NCBI GenBank assembly: GCA_905479805.1
Contig: CAJQNY010000124.1
Location: forward strand, 1 to 54,628
DNA length: 54,628 nucleotides
Source: an uncultured Arenicella sp.
GTDB taxonomy: Bacteria > Pseudomonadota > Gammaproteobacteria > Arenicellales > Arenicellaceae
Direction: 5' to 3'
Positions 41,526-50,777 of this stretch are shown piece after piece. The position numbers and the translations under genes were made by a program. A model generated the notes under the pieces. It made no database searches. It was not told the origin of the DNA and was given only the letters and a program-made list of their open reading frames with translations. Numbering within the stretch: the stretch's first letter is position 1; every line of letters starts with the position of its first letter.

Positions 41526-42254
41526 TTAGAGCAAAGCAAACTTAACACTAATCTGCACGCGTACCTTTTGCATACCAAACATCTCAGGAGGAGGTGCTGT
41601 ATCGGCTTCCATCGCGCTAGCCATCATAGTCCGTTCCTGCCTAAGCATTCTAGGCGCTGAGGCATTTTGCTCTGTAATCAAAAACGCGCTCCCCAAACTT
41701 CGCCCGAGCTGTTCGGCTAGAAAATCAGCCTTAGACTTTGCGTCTTGCGCCGCAGCCTGCAAAGCGAGCTTTTGTAATACTTTGGGATCTTTGAACCCTG
41801 TATCAATACCTTCAATCGTGGAAACATCATTCTCGACCAAGGCCTGCATCAACAACGGTACTTTGTCTAAATCATTAATAATCACGTTAAGAGAACGACT
41901 CACTCTCTCACCCTTATAGACTTGTCTATTATTCTGCCACTGGTATTCGGGTTGCGCGTTAACTCTCGTGGCTTTGATATATTTATCTTCAATTCCAGCG
42001 TCTTTGATAACACCCAATACTTTGCGGTATCGTTCATCTGCAAGACTCTTAGCTTCTACCAATGTAGCTTGCTTTGCATTTACACTTATCCTCAATGTTG
42101 CTTGATCAGGCTCAAGCTCAACTTCTCCTACACCGAGCACGCTAATATGGTCTTGTATTGACGTAAGCTCATGAGCGCAGGCACTCATGCTCACAAACAA
42201 AGTAAAATTCAGCAACAATACAATCGTTACTCTATTAACAAGCGTAGCAGTCAT
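41526..42254 (-). CDS. SIMPL-domain (DUF541) periplasmic protein
   Basis: A 242-residue exported protein. A signal peptide (VTIVLLLNFTLFVSMSACA) precedes the SIMPL/DUF541 domain: ISVLGVGEVELEPDQATLRISV, YQWQNNRQVYKGERVSRSL and the paired-helix segment AAQDAKSKADFLAEQLGRSLG. The signal contains SACAHE, so lipidation at Cys is possible but the lipobox is imperfect. E. coli YggE of this family lowers oxidative stress effects; the mechanism is unclear. It is probably monocistronic. Confidence 0.9.
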   Translation of the reverse strand: MTATLVNRVTIVLLLNFTLFVSMSACAHELTSIQDHISVLGVGEVELEPDQATLRISVNAKQATLVEAKSLADERYRKVLGVIKDAGIEDKYIKATRVNAQPEYQWQNNRQVYKGERVSRSLNVIINDLDKVPLLMQALVENDVSTIEGIDTGFKDPKVLQKLALQAAAQDAKSKADFLAEQLGRSLGSAFLITEQNASAPRMLRQERTMMASAMEADTAPPPEMFGMQKVRVQISVKFALL

Positions 42255-42334
42255 CTCAGGTCTCCATATTTACAGTAGTCACAATTATTGCATGACTAAC
42301 TTTCCATGTGCTCACTTACATGGTTAAAATTACT

Positions 42335-43015
42335 TTAGTTGTCTTTTGCCAGTACACGCATTCCTTTAGTTGTAGTACGGCGTTTTCTAAATAACATGGA
42401 ATCTACCACTATTTTTGCAACCACTATTATTGCCAGCAGCCAAACTGGTGAGCCTAGACGTTGGAGCGCTACAGCGCCCAATAATAAGCCAACGTGCATA
42501 ATGAATATTTGCGGATATGGCCGCATGATCAAATTATTCGCCTTAAGATCAAAAATTTCACCGCGCAAAATAAAGTTTTCGATAAAAGACACAATATGGC
42601 TTAAAAATAATGCAGAAATACCAAGATAAATAAACGGTGAGAAGGCTTGGACGAAACTGGCTAGTACTGCAGCGCCTGAGAGAAATAGACTGCCAAAGGT
42701 TTTGAAGTAAACTGCGAAACCTTCGCTGACGTCTATTACTGGGAAATTTAGAATATCGCTCAAAAGCAATCCATGCGCAGAACAGAAAACGCCATAGTGA
42801 ACAACGAAAAACGCACAAAGAAAGATCCCTGAGCCATCTTTATGGTAAACCGTAAGGACAGCCATTTTAAGGACGTTGAACAGACCAATTATTAGGTTTT
42901 CTATCCAAAATAAGGCAAGTACTAATACCGTATCCCAGCCATAAAAGATAACACCAATCAACGGCACTAAATTCGCTGCAAGTAGTACGTAACTCGAAAG
43001 TGACCTACTTGGCAT
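42335..43015 (-). CDS. multi-pass membrane protein, DUF6498-like
   Basis: A 226-residue integral membrane protein with about six hydrophobic segments. The segment ALFWIENLIIGLFNVLKM is typical of DUF6498-type proteins, whose function is unknown. The C-terminus is basic (RKRRTTTKGMRV). Its start overlaps the end of the thioesterase gene by 11 bp, so translation is probably coupled. Confidence 0.8.
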   Translation of the reverse strand: MPSRSLSSYVLLAANLVPLIGVIFYGWDTVLVLALFWIENLIIGLFNVLKMAVLTVYHKDGSGIFLCAFFVVHYGVFCSAHGLLLSDILNFPVIDVSEGFAVYFKTFGSLFLSGAAVLASFVQAFSPFIYLGISALFLSHIVSFIENFILRGEIFDLKANNLIMRPYPQIFIMHVGLLLGAVALQRLGSPVWLLAIIVVAKIVVDSMLFRKRRTTTKGMRVLAKDN

Positions 43016-43367
43016 TTTTTACTTTCTGTTTATTGCCCGCTTTGTCTACACAAACAAAGCTAATGTTATTTTCGAACAACACTTCTTCCGTCTCCGTTTC
43101 ATAGCGCGCACCGCGAACCTGTACGTTATAACTAACCGAGGTATTACCTACCCTAACCTTTTTACATTCGAAACACAGAATCTGTCCTTCACGAATAGGG
43201 TGTCTAAACTCCACATCATCTAAACCAATAGTTACAAAATGTTGGCCTGGGAAATCCAGGCTCACCCTTATGTACGCGATTTCGTCTACCCACTTTAGCA
43301 AGGTCCCACCAAACAGGCTTCCATAATCATTTAAATCTGCTGGGAGTACAATTTTGTAATGCTGCAT
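43005..43367 (-). CDS. acyl-CoA thioesterase, hotdog fold (YciA-like)
   Basis: A 120-residue hotdog-fold hydrolase. The active-site region is PADLNDYGSLFGGTLLKWVDEIAYI, where the Asp and Gly-Gly helix are characteristic. The strand HFVTIGLDDVEFRHPIREG follows, also typical. Substrate acyl length is unknown. It overlaps the downstream DUF6498-like gene by 11 bp. Confidence 0.92.
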   Translation of the reverse strand: MQHYKIVLPADLNDYGSLFGGTLLKWVDEIAYIRVSLDFPGQHFVTIGLDDVEFRHPIREGQILCFECKKVRVGNTSVSYNVQVRGARYETETEEVLFENNISFVCVDKAGNKQKVKNAK

Positions 43368-43543
43368 CTCTATATTCCAATAAATAGGTTAAAAGCGTCC
43401 GCCTATTATGCGGGAGGTCGAGATACAACACCAAACCTGGCCAATGAAATTAAAGCATTTTAACTTTATCGTCGCCATCACCCCTTGATTTGCTGCGACG
43501 AAAGGTTTATCTATAAAGAGTAGAATACTTATGAGACTCGGTC

Positions 43544-43921
43544 ATGAAGAGAACACCTAGAGACATCCGGTTACATCAATCGTCACGGTACTTGGAAGTG
43601 AAGTTTGAAGACGAAACCTTCAAGCTTCCCTGTGAATACTTGCGGGTTCACTCACCTTCTGCAGAGGTAAAAGGTCATGGTCCAGGACAAGAAATATTAC
43701 AGACCGAAAAAGAAGAGGTTAACATCGTTGCCATCGAACCGGTTGGTCAGTATGCTGTGCGGCTTATTTTTAGTGATGCTCACAACTCTGGTTTGTACTC
43801 CTGGGACATTCTTTATCAATTGGGGCATGAGCGACAAAGAATGTGGCAAAATTATCTAGCCAAACTAAAAGAAGGTGGGATTACCCGTCAGGCCCAAGCG
43901 ACCGATCATTTCTTATGCTGA
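43544..43921 (+). CDS. DUF971 protein (gamma-butyrobetaine-hydroxylase N-terminal-like)
   Basis: A 125-residue stand-alone DUF971 protein. It has IRLHQSSRYLEVKFEDETFKL, EYLRVHSPSAEVKGH and the ending GLYSWDILYQLG, all family hallmarks. Such proteins commonly sit near hslUV or ubiE in gammaproteobacteria; a role in Fe-S or apoprotein handling has been proposed for eukaryotic relatives. It is 109 bp upstream of ubiE on the same strand, so linkage with ubiquinone genes is clear but co-transcription is uncertain. Confidence 0.9.
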   Translation: MKRTPRDIRLHQSSRYLEVKFEDETFKLPCEYLRVHSPSAEVKGHGPGQEILQTEKEEVNIVAIEPVGQYAVRLIFSDAHNSGLYSWDILYQLGHERQRMWQNYLAKLKEGGITRQAQATDHFLC

Positions 43922-44030
43922 GTAACCCTTTATAGATATTAAGCCTAAATTTACTATCTTAGGGAGTCTAATTCGAAGCTAAGACTGTCCAGATGCATAC
44001 CGTTAACCTTATGATTTACTCTATATAATT

Positions 44031-44783
44031 ATGCGAGATCCACAGAACACAACTCATTTCGGGTTTACCGATGTAGAGGAAACAGAAAAACAAGGCTTAG
44101 TGGCTAACGTCTTTAAGAACGTGGCAGCAAACTATGACGTAATGAATGACGCAATGTCATTGGGAGTTCACAGAGCCTGGAAGTGGTTTGCGATTGCACA
44201 AAGTGGTGTAAAACAAGGAGATAAGGTACTGGACTTAGCGGCAGGGAGTGCAGATCTATCTATTAAATTTGCTGAAAAAGTTGGCGATGAAGGTCAAGTT
44301 TTCGTTACCGATATTAATGCTTCCATGCTTGAACAAGGTCGCCGTAGAATGGCCGATGCCGGCCATGCAGGTAATGTCGAATTTTGTTTAGTTAATGCAG
44401 AGAGTTTACCCTTTCCTGATAATTACTTTGATTGCATTACCATCAGTTTTGGCCTGCGTAACGTCACTCACAAGGAAACAGCCTTAGCGGAGATGCAGCG
44501 CTGTGTTAAACCAGGCGGGCGAGTTTTAATTCTTGAATTCTCACAGCCTACGAATGAAAGTTTTAGACGAATTTATGACGCGTATTCGTTCAATGTAATT
44601 CCTAAATTAGGCGAACTAATCTCCGATGATCGGGAAAGCTATCAATACTTGGTAGAATCCATTCGTAAACACCCCAACCAGGAATCATTGAAGAAAATGA
44701 TGGAAACGGCGGCTTTTGATCGTGTCCGATACCATAATTTGACCGGCGGTGTCGTTGCATTGCATATTGGTTATAAATATTAG
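44031..44783 (+). CDS. ubiE: ubiquinone/menaquinone C-methyltransferase
   Basis: A 250-residue SAM-dependent C-methyltransferase in ubiquinone (and menaquinone) synthesis. The N-terminus TTHFGFTDV and YDVMNDAMSLGVHRAWK match UbiE. The SAM loop is VLDLAAGSADLS, and the family signature GLRNVTHKETALAEMQRCVKPGG is complete. It heads a ubiE-ubiJ-ubiB run, the standard order. The start matches the E. coli protein start. Confidence 0.97.
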   Translation: MRDPQNTTHFGFTDVEETEKQGLVANVFKNVAANYDVMNDAMSLGVHRAWKWFAIAQSGVKQGDKVLDLAAGSADLSIKFAEKVGDEGQVFVTDINASMLEQGRRRMADAGHAGNVEFCLVNAESLPFPDNYFDCITISFGLRNVTHKETALAEMQRCVKPGGRVLILEFSQPTNESFRRIYDAYSFNVIPKLGELISDDRESYQYLVESIRKHPNQESLKKMMETAAFDRVRYHNLTGGVVALHIGYKY

Positions 44784-44798
44784 GTCACCGCATACTTC

Positions 44799-45407
44799 AT
44801 GGTCATCGATTTAATAGAACTCGCTTGCAATAGCGCCTTAGAACATGATTTGCAGTCACGCGACCGCCTGAAACGACTGCATGGAAAGCAAATCACGCTT
44901 AGCATTAAGCCTTTTGGCAGCCTACCTACCCAACACATAACGATCAACCCGCAACCACATGGGTTGGAGTTTACCAACAAGCTCGCAGAAGCACCCGATG
45001 TTAGTCTTATCGCGACACTAAACGCCTTAGTCAAAATTAGTCGCGACGGCTTAGATAACGCTGAATTGGAAACGGGTGATCTTGAAATTAATGGTGACGC
45101 CATTGTTGGACAGCGTTTTGCTCAAATACTTAGTGAACTCAACATTGATTGGGTAGCGTTAATGGCGGAACATTTGGGCCAAGCTCCAGCCGCGCTTTTG
45201 TATGGTGGTGCAGGCAAGGCGAAGGAATTCATCAGTGATTCCCGATCTATGATAAAAGACCAAGTAAGTCAGATTCTAGTCGAGGACCTAACGCTGCTGG
45301 TTCGGGAATCAGATGTGGAACCCTTCTTAGATTCTGTGGACGTATTAAGAGCTGATACTGACCGATTACTTTCTCGATTAAATCGCCTCCAAGCGCTCTC
45401 CGACTAA
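44799..45407 (+). CDS. ubiJ: ubiquinone biosynthesis accessory factor UbiJ (SCP2 domain)
   Basis: A 202-residue lipid-binding accessory protein of the soluble ubiquinone-synthesis complex. The N-terminal SCP2-like domain (IELACNSALEHDLQS to about 115) binds hydrophobic ring intermediates, and the C-terminal part is helical, ending in a coiled-coil (DVLRADTDRLLSRLNRLQAL). The fold and its place between ubiE and ubiB identify it. It starts 15 bp after ubiE and ends 25 bp before ubiB. Confidence 0.93.
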   Translation: MVIDLIELACNSALEHDLQSRDRLKRLHGKQITLSIKPFGSLPTQHITINPQPHGLEFTNKLAEAPDVSLIATLNALVKISRDGLDNAELETGDLEINGDAIVGQRFAQILSELNIDWVALMAEHLGQAPAALLYGGAGKAKEFISDSRSMIKDQVSQILVEDLTLLVRESDVEPFLDSVDVLRADTDRLLSRLNRLQALSD

Positions 45408-45432
45408 CCACAAGTATCACAGGGTTTATCCT

Positions 45433-47103
45433 ATGGGCAAAAATTCAACATCTATAAGTCGACTCTGGCAAATCAGGCGTGTCATCAAGGCATATGGTCT
45501 CGCTGAATTAGTTGGAGAATTGGACCTACCCAAAGGCACGGCAATTCCGGCGCGCATTCTGTTCGGGAAAATTAAGCCCAGAGAACAACCTATCGCGGTG
45601 CGCTTACGACTAGCACTGGAAGAGCTTGGCCCTATTTTCATTAAACTCGGGCAAGCACTGTCCACTCGGCCAGACTTGCTAGAGGCAGAGATGGCGGAAG
45701 AACTCGCCAAACTGCAGGATCAAGTTCCTCCATTCCCGGAAACTCAAGCACTTAACATAATTAAAGATGCCCTAGGATCATCTTTCGATGAGGCTTTTAC
45801 TCATATAGAGACCAAGGCCTTGGCGAGTGCTTCAGTCGCGCAAGTGCATACCGCCCAATTGAAACAGGGCAATGCGATCATAGGCAAAAACAACAAGGAG
45901 TGTCATGACGTCGTAATCAAAGTACTTAGACCTGGAATAGTGGAAGCTGTAGAACGCGATCTGTCCGTTATGTACTTCATCGCTCGTTTTCTCAACAAAC
46001 ATTGGTCGCAGAGCGCGCAATTTAGACCGCTCGAAGTCATTAACGAGTACGAAAATACCATCCGTGGAGAATTGGACTTACGCCGAGAAGCGGCAAATTG
46101 TTCACAAATGGCGGCGAATTTTTCTGACAATGACATCATCTATGTTCCGACCGTATATTGGGACTACACATCGGTTAACGTCATGGTAATGGAGCGGATT
46201 TATGGAACATCGGTTCGTGACATCAAACAATTGAAATCACTAGGCTATGATCTCAAACAACTCGCCTCAGATGGGGTGGAGACCTTTTTCAAGCAAGCCT
46301 TTGAAGACAATTTCTTTCATGCTGATATGCACCCCGGAAACATCTTTGTTTCCGAGCAAGGTCGTTGGATTGCCATCGATTTTGGTATCATGGGCGTGCT
46401 TAGTGATAGTGATAAGCAGTACCTAGCCGAGATGTTATTAGGGTTTTTCAACCGTGATTATCGCTCTATCGCTGAATCACACCAGCGAGCTGGGTGGATT
46501 CCCGAGGAAACAAACCTAGCCGAGTTTGAAGCGGCTGTCAGGATGGTTTGCGAACCCAACTTCGCCAAACCCATAAGTGAAATTTCCTTTGGTTTAGTGT
46601 TAGTGGAATTATTTCGAACAATTAGGCGTTTCAACATGCCGGTACAACCGCAACTCGTGTTGTTATACAAAACGTTATTGAATGTTGAAGGACTTGGACG
46701 CCAGCTATACCCGCAACTCAATCTATGGGATACCGCAAAACCCTTTCTTGAGAATTGGATGAAACAGCAGCTTTCACCACAAGCCTGGATAGAAGAACTA
46801 AAAAGTGATTGGCCGCGGTGGCAAAAGGTACTCAAAGAATTTCCCGACTATCTTGAACAGAAGCACAAACAACCATTATTGGAACAACAAAGACACGCGG
46901 CGATGTTAGTTCAAATGGCAGCAGATGCGCGCAAGAAACGATCCAGTACCTTTCACCTGCTATTTGGCTTTACTACCACAATAGCTGCTGCGATCATTTT
47001 TGTTTGTGAACAAAACGGCATATTAGGGACCTCATGGCTTGCTCAATATTCACCACTCATCGGCAGCGCCGGTTTACTCTGGGCATACTTTAAATCACGC
47101 TAA
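45433..47103 (+). CDS. ubiB: ubiquinone biosynthesis protein-kinase-like UbiB
   Basis: A 556-residue atypical kinase/ATPase that stimulates ubiquinone synthesis at the membrane. The UbiB-specific KxGQ motif is FIKLGQALSTRPD, the alanine-rich loop is ASASVAQVHTA, and the catalytic region includes FFHADMHPGNIFV and AIDFGIMG. Two C-terminal hydrophobic segments (LLFGFTTTIAAAIIFV and the last 20 residues) anchor it in the membrane. It closes the ubiE-ubiJ-ubiB unit. Confidence 0.97.
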   Translation: MGKNSTSISRLWQIRRVIKAYGLAELVGELDLPKGTAIPARILFGKIKPREQPIAVRLRLALEELGPIFIKLGQALSTRPDLLEAEMAEELAKLQDQVPPFPETQALNIIKDALGSSFDEAFTHIETKALASASVAQVHTAQLKQGNAIIGKNNKECHDVVIKVLRPGIVEAVERDLSVMYFIARFLNKHWSQSAQFRPLEVINEYENTIRGELDLRREAANCSQMAANFSDNDIIYVPTVYWDYTSVNVMVMERIYGTSVRDIKQLKSLGYDLKQLASDGVETFFKQAFEDNFFHADMHPGNIFVSEQGRWIAIDFGIMGVLSDSDKQYLAEMLLGFFNRDYRSIAESHQRAGWIPEETNLAEFEAAVRMVCEPNFAKPISEISFGLVLVELFRTIRRFNMPVQPQLVLLYKTLLNVEGLGRQLYPQLNLWDTAKPFLENWMKQQLSPQAWIEELKSDWPRWQKVLKEFPDYLEQKHKQPLLEQQRHAAMLVQMAADARKKRSSTFHLLFGFTTTIAAAIIFVCEQNGILGTSWLAQYSPLIGSAGLLWAYFKSR

Positions 47104-47291
47104 TTTTTCGTTTCTGGATAATTAGTTAAGTAATTCACAATGGTTAAAGATTGTGTCGGAACGGGTCATGTTCTTGCAATAAAAGCCCGTTAGCGTGTAT
47201 CTTGTACGGGTTGTAGAGACAGCAGTTACCTCGTACGTTACTGCCTTTTCAAAACTTGTAAATTAATTACCTGAGAAAGGTAGGAGATAAA

Positions 47292-47723
47292 ATGGGATTA
47301 TTTGATTTTGCAGCCGACATCGGCAAAAAAGTATTTGGAATCGGTGACGCAAACGCGGCTGACCAAATTAAGGAAAACATTGAAGCTAACAACCCTGGCG
47401 TAAGCGATCTTTCAGTATCATTAGACGATGAAATTTGCACCGTTGGTGGCACTTGCGATACCGCTGAAGCGAAAGAAAAAGTTGTACTAATGACCGGGAA
47501 CATGAAAGGTGTTGGCTCTGTTAATGGGGACGGCCTAACGGCTCCAGAACCCGTAGCTGAACCTGAGTACTATGTTATCGAGAGCGGCGATACTCTATGG
47601 GGTGTTGCAGCTAAATTTCTAGGTAACGGTAGTAAGTACCCAGAAATATTTGAAGCCAATCGCGAAGTTATTGAGGATCCTGACAAAATCTTTGTTGGGC
47701 AAAAAATTCGTATTCCTCGCTAA
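47292..47723 (+). CDS. kbp: BON-LysM protein, Kbp/YgaU-like potassium-binding protein
   Basis: A 143-residue cytoplasmic protein without signal peptide. The N-terminal BON-like domain opens MGLFDFAADIGKKVFG, and the C-terminal LysM domain reads YYVIESGDTLWGVAAKF to the end. This matches E. coli Kbp (YgaU), a soluble K+ sensor induced by osmotic stress. Compared with E. coli, the first domain contains two extra cysteines (EICTVGGTC). A strong AGGAG precedes the ATG, suggesting high expression, and a strong terminator follows. It is a separate transcript from ubiB, 188 bp upstream. Confidence 0.93.
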   Translation: MGLFDFAADIGKKVFGIGDANAADQIKENIEANNPGVSDLSVSLDDEICTVGGTCDTAEAKEKVVLMTGNMKGVGSVNGDGLTAPEPVAEPEYYVIESGDTLWGVAAKFLGNGSKYPEIFEANREVIEDPDKIFVGQKIRIPR

Positions 47724-47745
47724 GCGAAAGCGAACAAGCACGTCT

Positions 47746-47774
47746 AAAACAGCTCCTACGGGAGCTGTTTTTTT
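47746..47774 (+). terminator. strong intrinsic terminator after kbp
   Basis: AAAACAGCTCC pairs perfectly with GGAGCTGTTTT around TACG (11 bp), followed by a T run. Confidence 0.92.
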
Positions 47775-47876
47775 GTCTGCGGGAATGCAATATCTAGCAC
47801 CGCCTAGCCCTCACAGTTGACCCTGATCTAGATAAACCAAGCCATAGAAGCACAGAAGGTTAATACCTTAATCGCC

Positions 47877-47905
47877 TTGAACTTGCACAAATGTGTCCCT
47901 ATAAT
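47877..47905 (+). promoter_or_regulatory. sigma-70 promoter of the iscR-suf operon
   Basis: TTGAAC (47877-47882) and a perfect TATAAT (47900-47905) are separated by exactly 17 nt. The predicted start, at about 47912, falls at the left edge of the IscR-type palindrome. Confidence 0.8.
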
Positions 47906-47907
47906 CC

Positions 47908-47936
47908 TAATCCCGAGTAATTTACTCGGTTTTATC
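47908..47936. promoter_or_regulatory. IscR-type operator (perfect palindrome)
   Basis: CCGAGTAA (47913-47920), one central T, and TTACTCGG (47922-47929) form a perfect palindrome flanked by AT-rich bases. This closely fits the type 1 [2Fe-2S]-IscR site. Its position over the transcription start argues for autorepression. Confidence 0.82.
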
Positions 47937-48024
47937 TTTCAAAGCCAGAAAGCGACCGTAAATGGCCTGCACTTTCTAGATTGTTTAAAAATAACCATAT
48001 TTACACGATGCTCTGCTAACGAGA

Positions 48025-48489
48025 ATGAAACTTACTACCAAAGGTCGATACGCTGTTACAGCTATGATGGATTTGGCGCTACACGCGAAAATCGATCGTG
48101 TCACGCTTGCTGATATAGCTGAACGCCAAAGCATCTCTCTTGCTTATCTAGAACAACTATTTGCCTGCTTAAAGAAGGCTGGCTTAGTTTGTTCGGTTCG
48201 AGGACCAAAAGGTGGGTATAGACTTGCTCGTGATGATAAGTCCATTTCACTGGCGGATATTTTAGTTGCCGCAGAAGAGCAAATAGACATGAGTTGTGGT
48301 GGCAGCACTTGTGGTCACGATGACCCCTGTCTCACGCACAGTTTATGGAATAACTTAAGCACTGAGTTCTATCAATTTTTAGACAGCAAGAAACTCAATG
48401 AAATTGTACGTACCCGTTATGTACAAACCATGGCTACTCAACAGGATGTCACGCAAATCGGCGATATCCCTATTCAAATCGGCAGGTAA
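48025..48489 (+). CDS. iscR: Fe-S cluster-responsive regulator IscR (Rrf2 family)
   Basis: A 154-residue winged-helix regulator. The N-terminus [20 protein letters not shown] is the Rrf2 DNA-binding start, and the wing is [12 protein letters not shown]. Cluster ligands are Cys91, Cys96, Cys102 and His105 in [15 protein letters not shown], as in IscR (first spacing one residue shorter than E. coli). It heads the suf operon, 5 bp before sufB, and has an IscR-type palindrome over its own promoter. It should therefore repress suf when Fe-S clusters are plentiful. Confidence 0.95.
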   Translation: MKLTTKGRYAVTAMMDLALHAKIDRVTLADIAERQSISLAYLEQLFACLKKAGLVCSVRGPKGGYRLARDDKSISLADILVAAEEQIDMSCGGSTCGHDDPCLTHSLWNNLSTEFYQFLDSKKLNEIVRTRYVQTMATQQDVTQIGDIPIQIGR

Positions 48490-48494
48490 TAGAA

Positions 48495-49964
48495 ATGTCC
48501 GAAGCATTAGAACAAGAATTAAATGAGAAAAACCGTGATCTCAAGGATCTGGTTAAACGCGAGTACAAAGAAGGCTTTGTAACCGACGTAGAATCTGACA
48601 CCTTTGAGCCTGGTTTAAATGAAGATGTCGTTCGCCGAATCTCTGCAAAGAAGAACGAGCCTGAATTCATGCTTGAGTATCGCCTCAAAGCATTTAGACG
48701 TTGGCAGAAGATGAAGGAGCCCGACTGGGCGCATATTGATTATCCAAAAATCGACTTTCAGAAAATAGCCTATTATTCAGCACCGAAAGAAATGCCTAAG
48801 CTGGATAGCTTAGATCAGGTAGACCCAAAGATTTTAGAGACTTACGAAAAGTTAGGAATTCCACTTTACGAGCAAAAGCTACTTGCCAACGTTGCAGTAG
48901 ACGCGGTATTTGATTCCGTTTCTGTACGTACCACTTTTCGTGAAACACTGTCGGAAGCGGGCGTTATCTTTATGCCCATATCCGAAGCCGTGCATGAGCA
49001 TCCTGAGTTAATAAAAAAATACTTAAGTAGCGTGGTGCCCGTGCAAGACAATTACTATACCGCGTTGAATTCTGCGGTATTCAGTGATGGATCATTCGTC
49101 TACATCCCACCCGGCGTTCGTTGCCCTATGGAGCTTTCGACTTATTTTCGCATCAACGAAATGAACACGGGTCAATTCGAACGTACGCTGATCATTGCTG
49201 ACGAAGGCGCTTACGTGAGCTACTTGGAAGGATGTACAGCCCCACAACGAGATGAAAATCAATTACACGCTGCAGTAGTTGAGTTGGTTGCTCATAAAGA
49301 CGCGGAGATTAAATATTCCACGGTACAGAATTGGTACCCCGGCGATGAAAATGGCAAAGGTGGCATTTTTAACTTTGTCACCAAACGCGGTGTTTGTAAG
49401 GGCGACAATTCTAAGATTTCCTGGACTCAAGTTGAAACCGGCTCCGCTATTACCTGGAAATATCCGAGTGTAGTCTTGCAAGGAGACAACTCGGTGGGTG
49501 AGTTTTATTCAGTGGCATTAACTCACAATAAGCAACAAGCCGATACCGGCACCAAGATGATTCACATGGGTAAGAACACCTCAAGTACGATTATCTCCAA
49601 GGGGATCTCGGCAGGACATGGTCAAAATACCTACCGTGGACTGGTTAAGATTTTGAAGGGCGCAGACAATGCGCGTAATTTCTCACAATGCGACTCTCTA
49701 TTAATGGGCGATCGCTGTGGTGCACACACCTTTCCTTACATGGAAGTGCAGAATCCTTCTGCTAATCTTGAGCACGAAGCCACCACATCAAAAATTTCAG
49801 AGGACCAATTATTCTATCTAAAGCAGCGGGGTCTGTCAGAAGAAGCCGCTGTGTCGATGATCGTAAATGGTTTCTGTAAGGAAGTATTTCGTGAACTCCC
49901 AATGGAATTCGCGGTAGAAGCACAAAAATTATTAGACATCTCCTTAGAGGGAGCTGTCGGCTAA
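48495..49964 (+). CDS. sufB: Fe-S cluster scaffold subunit SufB
   Basis: A 489-residue component of the SufBC2D scaffold that builds Fe-S clusters on a beta-helix. The family is clear from [46 protein letters not shown] and the C-terminal [18 protein letters not shown]. The conserved catalytic Cys is in [19 protein letters not shown]. Full length. It starts 5 bp after iscR and precedes sufC by 33 bp. Confidence 0.97.
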   Translation: MSEALEQELNEKNRDLKDLVKREYKEGFVTDVESDTFEPGLNEDVVRRISAKKNEPEFMLEYRLKAFRRWQKMKEPDWAHIDYPKIDFQKIAYYSAPKEMPKLDSLDQVDPKILETYEKLGIPLYEQKLLANVAVDAVFDSVSVRTTFRETLSEAGVIFMPISEAVHEHPELIKKYLSSVVPVQDNYYTALNSAVFSDGSFVYIPPGVRCPMELSTYFRINEMNTGQFERTLIIADEGAYVSYLEGCTAPQRDENQLHAAVVELVAHKDAEIKYSTVQNWYPGDENGKGGIFNFVTKRGVCKGDNSKISWTQVETGSAITWKYPSVVLQGDNSVGEFYSVALTHNKQQADTGTKMIHMGKNTSSTIISKGISAGHGQNTYRGLVKILKGADNARNFSQCDSLLMGDRCGAHTFPYMEVQNPSANLEHEATTSKISEDQLFYLKQRGLSEEAAVSMIVNGFCKEVFRELPMEFAVEAQKLLDISLEGAVG

Positions 49965-49997
49965 ACACAGTATTGTCATAGAACAGAGAATATTCTA

Positions 49998-50777
49998 ATG
50001 CTTAAAGTTACTAATCTACACGTTTCAGTTTTTGGAACATCTATTTTAAAGGGCGTAGACCTTGAAGTTAACGCCGGTGAAGTTCATGCCATTATGGGCC
50101 CAAACGGCTCTGGCAAGAGCACACTCTCAAACGTAATAGCCGGCCGTGATGGTTATGAGATTACGGAGGGCAGTATCGAATATATGGGTAAAGACCTCAG
50201 TGAGTTAGAGGCAGAGGAGCGCGCTTGTGAAGGTATATTCTTGGCGTTTCAATATCCAGTTGAGATACCCGGTGTAAGCAACATGGCCATGCTTAAAGCG
50301 GCCATCAATTCAATGCGCAAACATCGTGGCGAAAAAGAAATGACCGCGGGTGACTTTCTAAAACTCATTCGTGAAAGAGCAGACCTTGTCGAAATGAAGC
50401 ACGAATTTCTAAAACGGTCGGTCAACGAAGGTTTTTCAGGCGGCGAAAAGAAACGCAACGAGATATTACAGATGGCCATGCTCGAGCCAAAGTTAGCGCT
50501 ACTGGATGAAACTGATTCAGGCTTGGATATCGATGCATTGAAAATCGTTTCTCAGGGTGTTAATGCACTCCGTTCGCCTGACCGAGCCATGGTGCTTGTC
50601 ACTCATTACCAGAGGTTGCTTGACTATATAATACCCGATCACGTCCATGTCCTAGCGGGCGGCAGAATCGTTAAATCGGGCGATAAATCTCTCGCTCTTG
50701 AATTAGAAGAGAAAGGCTATAGCTGGCTTGAAGGTGGTACCAACGCTGCAGCATCTCTGGAGCAGGTAGCCAACTAA
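49998..50777 (+). CDS. sufC: SUF ATPase SufC
   Basis: A 259-residue ABC-type ATPase that powers the SufBCD scaffold. Walker A is GPNGSGKST, the signature is FSGGEKKRNEILQ, and Walker B is LALLDETDSGLD, with the switch His in VLVTHYQRLL. The ERRACEGIF-like segment preceding the signature is family typical. Its stop overlaps the sufD start by one base (TAATG), so translation is coupled. Confidence 0.97.
   Translation: MLKVTNLHVSVFGTSILKGVDLEVNAGEVHAIMGPNGSGKSTLSNVIAGRDGYEITEGSIEYMGKDLSELEAEERACEGIFLAFQYPVEIPGVSNMAMLKAAINSMRKHRGEKEMTAGDFLKLIRERADLVEMKHEFLKRSVNEGFSGGEKKRNEILQMAMLEPKLALLDETDSGLDIDALKIVSQGVNALRSPDRAMVLVTHYQRLLDYIIPDHVHVLAGGRIVKSGDKSLALELEEKGYSWLEGGTNAAASLEQVAN

Larger units (their letters stand above)
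47724..48024. other. intergenic region with kbp terminator and iscR promoter/operator
   Basis: These 301 bp hold the kbp terminator at the left, then nothing clear from 47775 to 47876, and the iscR promoter and operator at 47877-47936. About 90 bp of leader lie between the operator and the iscR ATG. Confidence 0.7.

Noticed and set aside
44024-44029. Perfect TATAAT just before the ubiE ATG
   Set aside because: Transcription would begin inside the coding sequence, and no -35 lies at the right distance. The N-terminus matches known UbiE, so moving the start is not justified.
47160-47250. Small hairpins upstream of kbp (CCCGT...ACGGG and GCAGT...ACTGC)
   Set aside because: Short stems with long loops or asymmetric pairing and no T-tract; not strong enough to call a riboswitch or terminator.
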